Source: an uncultured Clostridia bacterium (GTDB lineage: Bacteria; Bacillota; Clostridia; Lachnospirales; Lachnospiraceae). From it: a stretch of 64,000 nucleotides of DNA. Shown here one piece after another: positions 43,217 through 51,561 of this stretch. The stretch spans positions 1 through 64,000 of the forward strand of contig CANDNA010000013.1 of NCBI GenBank assembly GCA_947385955.1. The letters are read 5' to 3'. The notes under the pieces were generated by a model that was given only the letters and a program-made list of their open reading frames with translations, did not search any database and was not told the origin of the DNA. Made by a program: the position numbers and the translations under genes. Positions within the stretch are counted from its first letter, which is position 1. Each line of letters opens with the position of its first letter.

Positions 43217-44410
43217 ATGATAGCCAGTCATTATGTAACAATGCTTCAGGGGAAATCTGTGATCCGGGAGCTGTCAGAGTTTGCCACAGCACGGGGAAAG
43301 GAAATCGGATATGAGAATGTGTTTGATTTCAGTCTGGGGAATCCGTCCGTGGCCGTTCCGGAGGAAGTGACCCGGACGATGATACGGCTTTTACAGGAAA
43401 AAGATCCGATGGAACTTCACGGCTACAGTCCGTCATTGGGGATTGGGAGTGTACGGGAGGCAGTGGCAGAGTCTTTGCGGGAACGGTTTGGGATACCATA
43501 TCAGGCTGAGGATATTTTTATGACGTCGGGGGCTGCCGGGGCGATTGCGCATGCGGTGCGGGCAGTGACGGAACCGGGAGATGAGGTGATTACGTTTGCC
43601 CCGTGTTTTTCCGAGTATATTCCATATATTAATGGAACCGGAGCAAAACTGAAAATGGTACCGGCAGACACGGAGACATTTCAGATTCATTTTGATGCGT
43701 TTGAAGAAATGCTGTCGGAAAAGACAGCCGCTGTTTTGATCAATACTCCGAACAATCCTTCCGGAATCGTATATTCCAGGGAAACCCTCCAGAGGCTGGC
43801 GGAGATCCTGCTGAGGAAAGCAGAGGAATATGGCCATGAGATTTATCTGATTTCCGATGAACCTTATCGTGAAATTGTGTTTGCAGGAGTGGAAGCGCCG
43901 GTGGTATCGGCTTTCTATGACAATACATTGATGTGTTATTCTTTTTCCAAATCCCTTTCTCTTCCGGGAGAGCGGATCGGATATGTCGCGGTCAATCCGG
44001 CCTGTGAGGATGCGGCCAGGATCGTTCAGATGTGCGGGCAGATTTCCAGAGAGACAGGGCATAATTGTCCTGCGTCGCTGATTCAGCTTGCCGTGGCGGA
44101 AAACCTGAACCTGACTGCGGATTTATCTGTTTATGAAAGGAATAAAAATTTACTGTATCGGGAATTGACAGAATCAGGATTTACCTGTGTGGAGCCGGGA
44201 GGGACATTTTACCTCTTTCCCAGGGCACTGGAAGAGGATGCTGTAATATTTTGTGCAAAGGCCAGAAAATATGATCTGATTCTGGTACCCGGGGACGGTT
44301 TTGGCTGTCCGGGGTATTTCCGTATGGCCTGTTGTGTGGAAACAGAAAAAGTACAGCGCTCCCTGCCGGTGCTTCGCAGATTTGTGGAGCAGGAATATCC
44401 GCACAGATAA
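43217..44410 (+). CDS. Pyridoxal phosphate-dependent aminotransferase, class I/II
   Basis: This 397-residue cytoplasmic enzyme has fold type I motifs: GAAGAIAHAVRAV (cofactor phosphate region), NTPNNPSGIVYS, LISDEPYREIVF (Asp and Tyr contacting the cofactor), and SFSKSLSLPGERIGY with the Schiff-base Lys245. A substrate-carboxylate Arg is expected near YFRMACCVE. The sequence belongs to the broad aspartate/aromatic aminotransferase-like group, and the amino acid used cannot be told. GGGAAAGAGGGAGG precedes the ATG at 43217. It may form an operon with the patatin and UppP genes that follow closely. Confidence 0.92.
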   Translation: MIASHYVTMLQGKSVIRELSEFATARGKEIGYENVFDFSLGNPSVAVPEEVTRTMIRLLQEKDPMELHGYSPSLGIGSVREAVAESLRERFGIPYQAEDIFMTSGAAGAIAHAVRAVTEPGDEVITFAPCFSEYIPYINGTGAKLKMVPADTETFQIHFDAFEEMLSEKTAAVLINTPNNPSGIVYSRETLQRLAEILLRKAEEYGHEIYLISDEPYREIVFAGVEAPVVSAFYDNTLMCYSFSKSLSLPGERIGYVAVNPACEDAARIVQMCGQISRETGHNCPASLIQLAVAENLNLTADLSVYERNKNLLYRELTESGFTCVEPGGTFYLFPRALEEDAVIFCAKARKYDLILVPGDGFGCPGYFRMACCVETEKVQRSLPVLRRFVEQEYPHR

Positions 44411-44458
44411 TAATGGATGACTGAGAAATGGACAAAGAAGGGCAGGCGGATTTGGGTG

Positions 44459-45328
44459 ATGGCAGAGACAGAAAAGCAAATGTATCCGGCGGGGCTGGTG
44501 CTGGAAGGCGGCGGCATGAAAGGAATGTATACATGCGGTGTGCTTGAATTTTTTATGGATCATGGCATTTTGTTTGAAAACTGCTATGGAGTATCGGCAG
44601 GGGCCTGCCATATGTGCAGTTATTTATCCGGACAGAAAAAACGTGCATTTCATGTGGCGGTGGATTATCTTGGATGCAGAGACTATTGCAGCTTTCGGAG
44701 CCTGCTTTTGACCGGAGATTTGTTTTCTGCGGATTTTTGCTACAGGCTGATCCCCGAATATCTGAACCCCTATGACTATGAAGCCTTTAACAGATATCAG
44801 GGCAGGGCGTATGCGGTGGTTACCAATATTGTCAGCGGCAGGCCGGAATACCTGCGGCTTCTGGATATGAAACGGGATATTACGGCGGTCCGTGCATCAA
44901 GTTCGCTTCCGCTTGTGTCCAGAAATGTGAAAATAGGAGAAAATCTGTATCTGGACGGCGCGATTTCCGATCCGATACCAATCCGTAAGGCTATTCTGAA
45001 CGGCAATCGGAAAAATGTCGTAATCCTGACCAAGGAAACAGGTTACCAAAAGGAGCGTTCCAGGGCATTGGGATGGATCCGTATGGCCTATTTACGGTAT
45101 CCCAAGGTATATGAACTGATGAAAAACAGGCATATTTCTTATAACCGGACACTAAAGTATCTGGAGGAGCAGGAACGGAAGGGAAGGGCTTTTGTCATCC
45201 GGCCCAAAACTGCCAGCGGCATCGGGCGGATTGAGAAAGACCGGGATAAACTGACGGCATTGTATCGTCAGGGATATCAGGAAGCAGAAGAAAATTATGA
45301 AGCGCTGCTTGCGTATCTGCAGGCATAA
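44459..45328 (+). CDS. Patatin-like phospholipase family protein
   Basis: This is a 289-residue cytoplasmic or membrane-associated hydrolase. The oxyanion segment VLEGGGMKGMYTCGV, nucleophile elbow GVSAG (Ser46) and catalytic DGA motif (Asp166 in YLDGAISDPIP) form the Ser-Asp dyad of patatins. The sequence is of the YjjU-like bacterial subgroup, with VDYLGCRDYCSFRSLLLTGDLF. The natural lipid substrate is unknown. The start is uncertain: ATG 44459 is preferred, with an in-frame ATG at 44417 lacking a Shine-Dalgarno site. It follows the aminotransferase gene closely and precedes uppP by 14 bases. Confidence 0.88.
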   Translation: MAETEKQMYPAGLVLEGGGMKGMYTCGVLEFFMDHGILFENCYGVSAGACHMCSYLSGQKKRAFHVAVDYLGCRDYCSFRSLLLTGDLFSADFCYRLIPEYLNPYDYEAFNRYQGRAYAVVTNIVSGRPEYLRLLDMKRDITAVRASSSLPLVSRNVKIGENLYLDGAISDPIPIRKAILNGNRKNVVILTKETGYQKERSRALGWIRMAYLRYPKVYELMKNRHISYNRTLKYLEEQERKGRAFVIRPKTASGIGRIEKDRDKLTALYRQGYQEAEENYEALLAYLQA

Positions 45329-45342
45329 CAGGAGGGGTTGTT

Positions 45343-46179
45343 TTGGCAGAAATATTAAAAGCGGTATTGTTCGGTGTGGTAGAGGGGATTACGGAATGGC
45401 TGCCCATCAGCAGCACGGGACATATGATTTTACTGGAGGAGTTTGTACAGTTGGATGTGACACCGGAGTTCTGGTCTATGTTTCTGGTGGTGATTCAGCT
45501 TGGTGCGATTATGGCAGTGGTGATGCTGTACTGGAATCGGATTTTCCCCTTTCGTCTGGGCGGCGGCAGCCTGATCCGCAAGGATGTATTTTCCATGTGG
45601 ATAAAAGTGATTGTAGGATGTATTCCGGCAGTGGTGGTCGGCCTGCCGTTTGATGATTTGTTTGAAGAACTGTTTTATAATTACTGGTCGATTGCCATTG
45701 CGTTGATTGTATTTGGCATCGCATTTATTCTGATTGAAAACCGGAATCAAAGGAAACGGCCCAAGATGAAAAACATTGGGCAGATCACGCTTCCGGTGGC
45801 ATTTGTGATCGGTATCTTTCAGTTGATTGCGGGTATCTTTCCCGGTACTTCCCGTTCCGGTTCCACCATCGTGGGAGCGCTGCTGCTTGGTGTGTCCAGA
45901 ACGGCGGCTGCGGAATTTACCTTTTTTATGGCCATTCCGGTGATGTTTGGCGCCAGCCTTTTAAAGATTGTAAAATTTGCACTGGAAGGCGTGAGCGTCA
46001 GCGGTATGGAATGGGCGATTCTGGCAGTGGGCTGTATCGTGGCGTTTGTGGTATCGGTGATTGTAATCAGATTTCTGATGGACTATATCAAGAGGCACAA
46101 TTTTAAAGTGTTTGCCTGGTATCGGATTGTACTGGGTGTGCTGGTGCTGGCCTACTTTATGGTGGTAAACCGGGCATAA
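45343..46179 (+). CDS. uppP: Undecaprenyl-diphosphatase
   Basis: This 278-residue membrane enzyme with about eight segments recycles undecaprenyl pyrophosphate to the monophosphate for cell-wall synthesis and gives intrinsic bacitracin tolerance. Signatures are VEGITEWLPISSTGHMIL near the N-terminus and PGTSRSGSTIVGALLLG in the second half, containing the conserved Glu, His and Arg/Ser residues of the active site. Translation starts at TTG 45343 with a strong GGAGGGG site 8 bases upstream. It lies 14 bases after the patatin gene, so the two are probably cotranscribed. Confidence 0.95.
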   Translation: MAEILKAVLFGVVEGITEWLPISSTGHMILLEEFVQLDVTPEFWSMFLVVIQLGAIMAVVMLYWNRIFPFRLGGGSLIRKDVFSMWIKVIVGCIPAVVVGLPFDDLFEELFYNYWSIAIALIVFGIAFILIENRNQRKRPKMKNIGQITLPVAFVIGIFQLIAGIFPGTSRSGSTIVGALLLGVSRTAAAEFTFFMAIPVMFGASLLKIVKFALEGVSVSGMEWAILAVGCIVAFVVSVIVIRFLMDYIKRHNFKVFAWYRIVLGVLVLAYFMVVNRA

Positions 46180-46210
46180 TACAGTTAATGAAAATTTTAT
46201 CAAAAAGGTG

Positions 46211-46239
46211 TTGACAGGTTAGGACAGACTCTTTATAAT
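46211..46239 (+). promoter_or_regulatory. Consensus promoter of the reverse rubrerythrin gene
   Basis: TTGACA at 46211-46216, 17-base spacer, TATAAT at 46234-46239: a perfect sigma-A promoter, usually repressed unless needed. Confidence 0.9.
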
Positions 46240-46240
46240 C

Positions 46241-46263
46241 ATATCAGTAATCGTTACTGATAT
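46241..46263. promoter_or_regulatory. Palindromic operator at the rubrerythrin transcription start
   Basis: ATATCAGTAA, a 3-base spacer and TTACTGATAT form a perfect 10-3-10 palindrome directly after the -10 box, where a repressor would block initiation. The sequence is not a standard PerR, Fur or Rex box that I recognise, but a peroxide or redox repressor is the obvious candidate. Confidence 0.65.
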
Positions 46264-46302
46264 GAATGAGAGTTAATATATAAAAAACAGGAGGAATAAG
46301 AG

Positions 46303-46842
46303 ATGAAATTTGTATGTCAGGTATGTGGTTATGTTCATGAAGGAGATGCGGCACCGGAGAAATGCCCTGTATGTAATGCACCCGCAGGAAAGTTCACTGC
46401 ACAGGGCGGTGAAATGGAATGGGCAGCAGAGCATGTGGTAGGAGTGGCACAGGGTGTCAGCGAAGATATTCTGGCAGATCTGAGAGCAAACTTTAATGGT
46501 GAGTGCTCTGAAGTAGGTATGTACCTCGCTATGGCAAGAGTGGCACACAGAGAAGGCTATCCGGAAATCGGTTTATACTGGGAAAAAGCAGCATGGGAAG
46601 AGGCAGAGCATGCAGCAAAGTTTGCAGAGCTGTTAGGTGAAGTGGTAACAGATTCCACTAAGAAGAATCTGGAGATGCGTGTGGAAGCTGAGAACGGCGC
46701 TACAGCAGGTAAATTTGATCTTGCAAAACGTGCAAAAGCTGCCAATCTGGATGCTATCCATGATACCGTTCATGAAATGGCAAGGGATGAGGCAAGACAC
46801 GGCAAGGCGTTTGCAGGTCTTTTAAAGAGATATTTTGGTTAA
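46303..46842 (+). CDS. Reverse rubrerythrin
   Basis: This 179-residue protein has the rubredoxin domain at the N-terminus ([20 protein letters not shown], four Cys for Fe binding) and the ferritin-like diiron domain after it (about 45-178). The latter has [37 protein letters not shown] and [16 protein letters not shown] carrying the Glu and His ligands. This order defines reverse rubrerythrins, which reduce hydrogen peroxide and oxygen with NADH-linked electrons in strict anaerobes. AACAGGAGGAA precedes the ATG. A perfect promoter with palindrome lies upstream and a terminator follows, so it is a single stress-regulated gene. Confidence 0.95.
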   Translation: MKFVCQVCGYVHEGDAAPEKCPVCNAPAGKFTAQGGEMEWAAEHVVGVAQGVSEDILADLRANFNGECSEVGMYLAMARVAHREGYPEIGLYWEKAAWEEAEHAAKFAELLGEVVTDSTKKNLEMRVEAENGATAGKFDLAKRAKAANLDAIHDTVHEMARDEARHGKAFAGLLKRYFG

Positions 46843-46876
46843 GACACAGTTCTGAAACAGAGTCAGAGAAATACCG

Positions 46877-46913
46877 GGGGTACATCAGAAAATTTGATGT
46901 GCCCCTGTTTTTT
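46877..46913 (+). terminator. Terminator of the rubrerythrin gene
   Basis: An 11-bp stem (46877-46887 with 46895-46905, one wobble) is followed by TGTTTTTTAT. The dispersed repeat copy 2 starts at its end. Confidence 0.78.
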
Positions 46914-47000
46914 ATGCACAGGGGTGTGTAAGGAAGTTTGCTGCTTCGCAGCACACACCCCGTGCGGCGAGTAGGGTAAGAGGGCTCTTTCCCTGCTCGA
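46913..47000 (+). repeat. Dispersed two-hairpin intergenic element, copy 2
   Basis: Hairpin a pairs GGGGTGTG at 46921-46928 with CACACCCC at 46954-46961 and contains an extra TGCTGC-TTC-GCAGCA hairpin absent from copy 1. Hairpin b pairs CGAG, AGGG and AAGAG (46968-46982) with CTCTT, CCCT and CTCG (46985-46999). Compared with copy 1, a G-C pair in hairpin b becomes A-T here on both arms, a compensatory change. Confidence 0.6.
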
Positions 47001-47001
47001 T

Positions 47002-47048
47002 TTCACATTTTACACAGATTTTACATAAGCCTCAGGATGATTTTACAT
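47002..47048 (+). promoter_or_regulatory. Pho-box-like array upstream of the Na/phosphate cotransporter gene
   Basis: TTCACA at 47002, TTACAC at 47010, TTACAT at 47021 and TTACAT at 47043. The last three are spaced by 11 and 22 bases, the helical phasing of PhoP/PhoB direct-repeat boxes. A possible -10 (TAGAAT at 47057-47062) follows. The PhoP/PhoR-like pair encoded just downstream of the transporter is the likely regulator. Confidence 0.6.
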
Positions 47049-47139
47049 ACGATTGTTAGAATCATATTGAGGAGTATTGCGAAATATATATGGATAGAAC
47101 TTGTCTGATCCATAAATTTGTGTGATGGGAGTGAAAAAA

Positions 47140-48822
47140 ATGACGCTGGATGATGTGGGATTGTTGTTTGAGTTTATCGGCGGGCTGGGCCTGTTTCTTT
47201 ATGGTATGCATATTATGGCGGACGGACTGCAGAAATCCGCAGGCGACCGGGTGAAAACATTGATGGGGTTTCTTACAAGGAACCGGCTGGTGGCAATTTT
47301 TGTGGGCGCCGGGATCACGGCGATCATACAAAGCAGCTCGGCGACCACTGTCATGGTGGTAGGCTTTGTCAATGCGGGCATGCTGACGCTGACGCAGGCA
47401 GTGGGCGTGATTATGGGCGCCAACATCGGGACAACCATCACGGCATGGATTGTATCCCTGAGTGAATGGGGAAGCCTGTTCAAGCCGGAATTTCTGGCGC
47501 CGCTTGTAGTGGGCATCGGCGCATTCCTGCTGCTGTTTGCTTCCAGTGAAAAAAAGAAAAAGCTGGGAGAAATCATGACCGGTTTCGGGGTGCTTTTTAT
47601 CGGCCTGAGTTTTATGTCAGGAGCCATCACGCCGTACCGGGATGCACCTGTTTTTGCTCAGGCATTCCGTGTGCTGGGACAGAATCCCCTGCTGGCGGTG
47701 ATTACAGGGGCTGTGGTGACGGCAGTGATCCAGAGTTCTTCTGCTTCTGTGGGCATTTTGCAGACACTGGCCATGAATGGGGTGGTAAACTGGCGGTCGG
47801 CGGTATTCATCACGTTGGGACAGAATATTGGTACCTGTGTAACCGCGCTTCTCTCCGGTGCAGGGGCAGGCAAAAACGCAAGAAGGGCTTCTGTCATCCA
47901 TCTTCTGTTCAATGTAATCGGCAGTGTCTGGTTTGGCCTGGTGATGTTTGTATTTTTCCATACACGGCCTTTGCTGGCATCCACATCCATCAGCAGTGTG
48001 GAAATTTCTGTATTCCATACAATATTCAATATTGCCAATACCCTGGTGATGTTTCCCTTTGCCAACGGTCTGGTAAGGATTTCCGAGTGGATGATTCCCG
48101 ATGATAAAGGAGAGAGCGGAGAGGAAAGCGGCCTGGTGGAGCAGCTTGGCAGGAAGCTGGACCGGAGGATGCTGAACAATCCGGCACTGGCAATGGAAAC
48201 CGTAATGGGGGAAATCGTCCGTATTGGAGTACTGACGCGGGACAATTTTAAGATCTCCGTAGAGGCTGTGCGGGACAATAACAGGGAGCAGATCAGGCAG
48301 GTACTGGAAACGGAATCACAGATCAACCAGATGGTAAAAATGCTGACTTCTTTTCTGGTGGAGGTGGACAATCTGTCTTTGACGGAAATGCAGCACCGGA
48401 TGATAAAAAATCTTTTTTACACAGTGAGCGATATTGAGCGTATCGGTGATCACAGTGAAAATATTGCCGAACTTGCAGACACCAAACGGAAGGACAAAAT
48501 ACAATTTTCGGAAAAAGGTGCAAAAGACCTGGAAAAAATGTATGATATGACGCTGCATACTTTTGAAGCGGCGCTGGAAGCCAGAGAGCTGAACAGTATG
48601 GAGGCTGCGAAACGGACAGAAGATACGGAGAAAAAGGTGGATAAACTGGAAAAAGAGCTGAGGGATAAGCATATCCAGAGACTTTCCAAAGGAAAATGCA
48701 CACCGGAGAGCGGAATTATTTTTCTGGATGTACTCAGTAATATGGAACGGATTGCGGACCATGCAGATAATATTGCCGGATATGTTACAGCGGAACAACG
48801 GCCTGTCGGCAGAACTTTGTAA
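47140..48822 (+). CDS. Na/Pi cotransporter family protein with PhoU-like tail
   Basis: This is a 560-residue membrane transporter. Two inverted repeats carry QSSSATTVMVVGFVNAG and QSSSASVGILQTLAMNG, the QSSS motifs of NptA/PNaS phosphate transporters, each followed by a GANIGT/GQNIGT element. The C-terminal 200 residues (about 345-555) are two helical PhoU-like units (IGDHSENIAELAD, IADHADNIAGYV). It should import phosphate with sodium. ATG 47140 follows GGGAG by 8 bases; GTG/ATG codons at 47122-47127 are less likely. The Pho-box-like repeats and the two-component genes downstream support phosphate control. Confidence 0.92.
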   Translation: MTLDDVGLLFEFIGGLGLFLYGMHIMADGLQKSAGDRVKTLMGFLTRNRLVAIFVGAGITAIIQSSSATTVMVVGFVNAGMLTLTQAVGVIMGANIGTTITAWIVSLSEWGSLFKPEFLAPLVVGIGAFLLLFASSEKKKKLGEIMTGFGVLFIGLSFMSGAITPYRDAPVFAQAFRVLGQNPLLAVITGAVVTAVIQSSSASVGILQTLAMNGVVNWRSAVFITLGQNIGTCVTALLSGAGAGKNARRASVIHLLFNVIGSVWFGLVMFVFFHTRPLLASTSISSVEISVFHTIFNIANTLVMFPFANGLVRISEWMIPDDKGESGEESGLVEQLGRKLDRRMLNNPALAMETVMGEIVRIGVLTRDNFKISVEAVRDNNREQIRQVLETESQINQMVKMLTSFLVEVDNLSLTEMQHRMIKNLFYTVSDIERIGDHSENIAELADTKRKDKIQFSEKGAKDLEKMYDMTLHTFEAALEARELNSMEAAKRTEDTEKKVDKLEKELRDKHIQRLSKGKCTPESGIIFLDVLSNMERIADHADNIAGYVTAEQRPVGRTL

Positions 48823-48852
48823 ATGGATGGAAAACACAGGAGAAAGGTCTGA

Positions 48853-49548
48853 ATGCAGAAAATAGTTGTCATAGAGGACGATGAAAATATCAGAGAGCTG
48901 GTGAAAATAGCGCTGGAAGGATACGGCTATGCGGTAGAGACATTTGAGACAGCAGAAGACGGCCTGAAGAGGATGGAAGAGATGGTTCCCGATCTGGCGG
49001 TGTTTGACCTGATGCTTCCGGGGATGGACGGACTGACAGCCATCCGCAGACTCCGGGAAAATGAGCAGATACAAAAGGTACCGGTTATTATCCTGACAGC
49101 CCGGGACAAAGAATATGATAAAGTAGCGGGGCTGGACGGAGGAGCGGATGATTATATCACAAAACCTTTTGGTGTGATGGAGCTGGCCGCAAGAGTCCGT
49201 TCGCTTTTGCGCCGCTGCACAGAAAGTGCAGAAAAGGGGGAGAAAACGATCTGTGTACCGGGCGGGCTGACTGTGGATACGGCTCTCAGGGAAGTAAAAA
49301 TGCAGGGGCGTCCGGTGATACTTACTTATAAGGAATATGAACTGCTCACATATCTGATCCGGAACTGTGGCAGGGTGGTGCCAAGAGAAGAACTGCTGGA
49401 CAGACTGTGGGAATATACAGCGGACATTGAAACCAGGACGCTGGATATCCATATCCGGACACTGCGGCAGAAACTGGGAGAAGAGGGAGGCAGCTATATC
49501 CGGACCATCAGAAGTGTGGGTTATCGTTTTGTCGCGGAGGAGAAATAG
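48853..49548 (+). CDS. Response regulator, OmpR/PhoB family (PhoP-like)
   Basis: This is a 231-residue regulator with a receiver domain (1-120) containing the acidic pair EDDENI, phosphoacceptor Asp52 in VFDLMLPGMDG, and Lys in DYITKPFG. A winged-helix DNA-binding domain (about 130-229) follows, with LTYKEYELLTYLIRNCGRVVPREELLDRLW, DIHIRTLRQKLGE and IRTIRSVGYRF. The AGAAAGG site precedes the ATG. It lies 30 bases after the phosphate transporter and 15 before the kinase, so the three genes are probably one operon. By context it is a phosphate-starvation regulator. Confidence 0.92.
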   Translation: MQKIVVIEDDENIRELVKIALEGYGYAVETFETAEDGLKRMEEMVPDLAVFDLMLPGMDGLTAIRRLRENEQIQKVPVIILTARDKEYDKVAGLDGGADDYITKPFGVMELAARVRSLLRRCTESAEKGEKTICVPGGLTVDTALREVKMQGRPVILTYKEYELLTYLIRNCGRVVPREELLDRLWEYTADIETRTLDIHIRTLRQKLGEEGGSYIRTIRSVGYRFVAEEK

Positions 49549-49563
49549 GAGAGGAGTAAGCGG

Positions 49564-50991
49564 ATGAAAAAGGCAGTGCTGCTGCGGCTGGGTGCGGTTT
49601 TGTTTCTGGCACTTGCAGTAAGCGGTGTGGTTTCTTATTTTGGCATGGGAAATAAGCTGCTGGAGGATAACCGGAAGAACCTGCTGCATATCGTACATAT
49701 ACTGGAATATACTTTGCAGGGGAAATCGGATTTGCAGAAAGAATGCCGGCAGATCAAAGCATGGCTGAAAGAGGAAGCGTTACGTTTTACTGTAATTGAT
49801 ACAGACGGCAACGTACTGGCAGATACGGAAGAGGAATACTTTGATACGATGGAGAACCATCTGGAGCGGGAAGAAATCAGAGCTGCCCTTGCCGGAGAAG
49901 TGGGATATGCCATCCGGTATTCCGAAACGCTGGGTAAGCAGATGCTTTATGTGGCGGCGCTTTCGGCCGATGGACGCTATGTGATCAGGGCAGCCGCTTC
50001 TTACAGCGGGATAAAGGATTATATGTGGTCTGTGATCCCCATGCTTCTGGTGGGAGCCGGTGCGGCTGCCGTGATCGTTGTTGGGGTTTCTGTCCGCTTT
50101 GCCAATACGATTGCAGGGCCGCTTTCGGAAATATCGGAAGAATTGCAGAAGATTCACACGGACAAATGGGATTTCCATTTCCGGAAATATCCGTACAGGG
50201 AATTGAACATTATTTCGGAAGCCACTACCAGACTGTCCGGAGAAGTTCAGGAACAGATTGCCCGGCTGGAATTTGAAAAGAAGGTACGGCAGGAATTTTT
50301 TGACAATGCATCCCATGAGCTGAAAACACCGATTACAGCGATCCGGGGCTATGCGGAGCTGCTGGCAAACGGGTTTGTTACAGAGGAAGAAAAAAAGACG
50401 GAATTTATCGGACGAATCCTGAAATCTACAGAACAGATGACGCAGTTGATTGAAGATATCCTGATGATATCCAGACTGGAAACAAAGGATGCAGAGGTAA
50501 CTTATTCCATGATACGACTGGATGCACTGGCGGAGGATATCCTGGAGGAAGCAGGAAGCATTGCCGAATGCTGCAGTGTGAGACTTTGCAGTGAGTGTAT
50601 GCCCGTAACAATAGAGGGTTCCGTGAAACAGATGCGGGAGCTTTTGATGAATCTGATTATCAATGGGATTTCATACAATCATCCCGGCGGCCACGTGTGG
50701 GTGTCCGTAAAAGAAAGCGGGCAGGATGGCCTGATCCGTGTCAGGGACGATGGCATGGGGATCCGTGAAGAAGAGCAGACCCGCATATTTGAACGGTTTT
50801 ACCGGGTGGATAAAGGAAGAAGCAGGAAACTGGGCGGTACCGGGCTGGGGCTTTCCATAGTAAAGCATATTGTGGAATTTAATGAAGGAAGCCTGGAACT
50901 GCAAAGCGCAGTAGGAGAGGGAAGTGAGTTTAGCATCCGGCTCCCGCTGGAGCGGGCAGAAAAAACGGATTATGTAAAGGGGCAGGGATAA
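49564..50991 (+). CDS. Sensor histidine kinase, PhoR-like
   Basis: This is a 475-residue membrane kinase with membrane segments at about 7-27 and 158-182 and an extracytoplasmic domain between (TVIDTDGNVLADTEEEYFDTMENH, a PhoR-type fold). A HAMP linker follows, then a dimerisation domain with DNASHELKTPITAIRGYAELL (phosphoacceptor His251), and an ATPase domain with NLIINGISYNHPGG, VRDDGMGIREEEQTRIFERFYRVDKGRSRKLGGTGLGLSIVKHIVE. It forms the pair with the regulator 15 bases upstream. GGAGAGGAG precedes the ATG. A bidirectional terminator follows. Confidence 0.92.
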   Translation: MKKAVLLRLGAVLFLALAVSGVVSYFGMGNKLLEDNRKNLLHIVHILEYTLQGKSDLQKECRQIKAWLKEEALRFTVIDTDGNVLADTEEEYFDTMENHLEREEIRAALAGEVGYAIRYSETLGKQMLYVAALSADGRYVIRAAASYSGIKDYMWSVIPMLLVGAGAAAVIVVGVSVRFANTIAGPLSEISEELQKIHTDKWDFHFRKYPYRELNIISEATTRLSGEVQEQIARLEFEKKVRQEFFDNASHELKTPITAIRGYAELLANGFVTEEEKKTEFIGRILKSTEQMTQLIEDILMISRLETKDAEVTYSMIRLDALAEDILEEAGSIAECCSVRLCSECMPVTIEGSVKQMRELLMNLIINGISYNHPGGHVWVSVKESGQDGLIRVRDDGMGIREEEQTRIFERFYRVDKGRSRKLGGTGLGLSIVKHIVEFNEGSLELQSAVGEGSEFSIRLPLERAEKTDYVKGQG

Positions 50992-50993
50992 AC

Positions 50994-51035
50994 GGTCAGC
51001 AGAGATTTTCAAGGTCTCTACTGACCATCTTTTTT
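50994..51035. terminator. Bidirectional terminator between the kinase and HxlR genes
   Basis: GGTCAG and AGAGA (from 50994) pair with TCTCT and CTGACC (to 51026), with one internal mismatch, followed by ATCTTTTTT. It isolates the peptide system from the phosphate operon. Confidence 0.78.
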
Positions 51036-51038
51036 ACT

Positions 51039-51365
51039 CTATTCAGCAAGATCTTTATACATGATTCCCCATTTTTTCATTTCATCAATAACCGGACACA
51101 GAGATTTTCCAAGTTCATTCAAAGCATATTCCACTCTGGGAGGAACCTCTGGATAGACAGTTCTTGTGATGATTCCGTCTGCTTCCATCGAACGCAGGCT
51201 GTCAGTCAGAACTTTCTGACTGATGCCTTCCAAATCCCGTTGAAGCTCATTGAACCGCCACGAACGTGATATAAGGTTACGTATAATAAGGAGTTTCCAT
51301 TTATTTCCAATGATGCTGACGGTAGTAGCCACGGGGCAGTCGGGTAAGTCTTCTTTTTTTCTCAT
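51039..51365 (-). CDS. HxlR family transcriptional regulator
   Basis: This is a 108-residue winged-helix regulator. DCPVATTVSIIGNKWKLLIIRNL (residues 9-31) is the family signature. It is followed by SWRFNELQRDLEGISQKVLTDSLRSMEADGIITRTVYPEVPPRVEYALNELG, containing the recognition helix and the beta wing. Cys10 corresponds to the N-terminal Cys used for redox sensing in HypR and related proteins. It is divergent from the peptide cluster and has a perfect consensus promoter of its own (51423-51451, minus strand). A repeated GTTACC/GGTAAC motif in the shared intergenic region is the probable operator. It is likely the local regulator of the peptide genes. Confidence 0.92.
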   Translation of the reverse strand: MRKKEDLPDCPVATTVSIIGNKWKLLIIRNLISRSWRFNELQRDLEGISQKVLTDSLRSMEADGIITRTVYPEVPPRVEYALNELGKSLCPVIDEMKKWGIMYKDLAE

Positions 51366-51422
51366 ATATAGTATCCTCCGTATCTGATAATTTATACAGT
51401 TAAAATTAAATGTAACATTCTG

Positions 51423-51451
51423 ATTATAGTGTTATATACTTTGCCTGTCAA
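51423..51451 (-). promoter_or_regulatory. Consensus promoter of the HxlR regulator gene
   Basis: On the minus strand TTGACA (51451-51446), a 17-base spacer and TATAAT (51428-51423). Both boxes are perfect. Confidence 0.88.
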
Positions 51452-51522
51452 TATGGTATAAGAAGCATTCAAAAAAAATTTATATATGCTTTATATGCCA
51501 AAAACTGCGATTTTGCCCAATT

Positions 51523-51548
51523 GTTACCGGAAGGTAACCTGGGTTACC
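51523..51548. promoter_or_regulatory. Candidate operator of the peptide cluster: three GTTACC half-sites
   Basis: GTTACC at 51523-51528, GGTAACC at 51533-51539 and GGTTACC at 51542-51548 form two overlapping inverted repeats (spacers of 4 and 2 bases). They lie just upstream of the -35 region of the peptide promoter, where an HxlR-type dimer could bind. The assignment to HxlR is inferred. Confidence 0.55.
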
Positions 51549-51561
51549 AGAAAGTGCGTAC

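Noticed and set aside
48316-49698. Long minus-strand frame of 460 codons across the transporter, regulator and kinase genes
   Set aside because: It lies antisense to three well-supported genes with clear domains, has a Cys/His/Phe-rich composition, and no ribosome binding site or homology. It is a shadow of codon bias.
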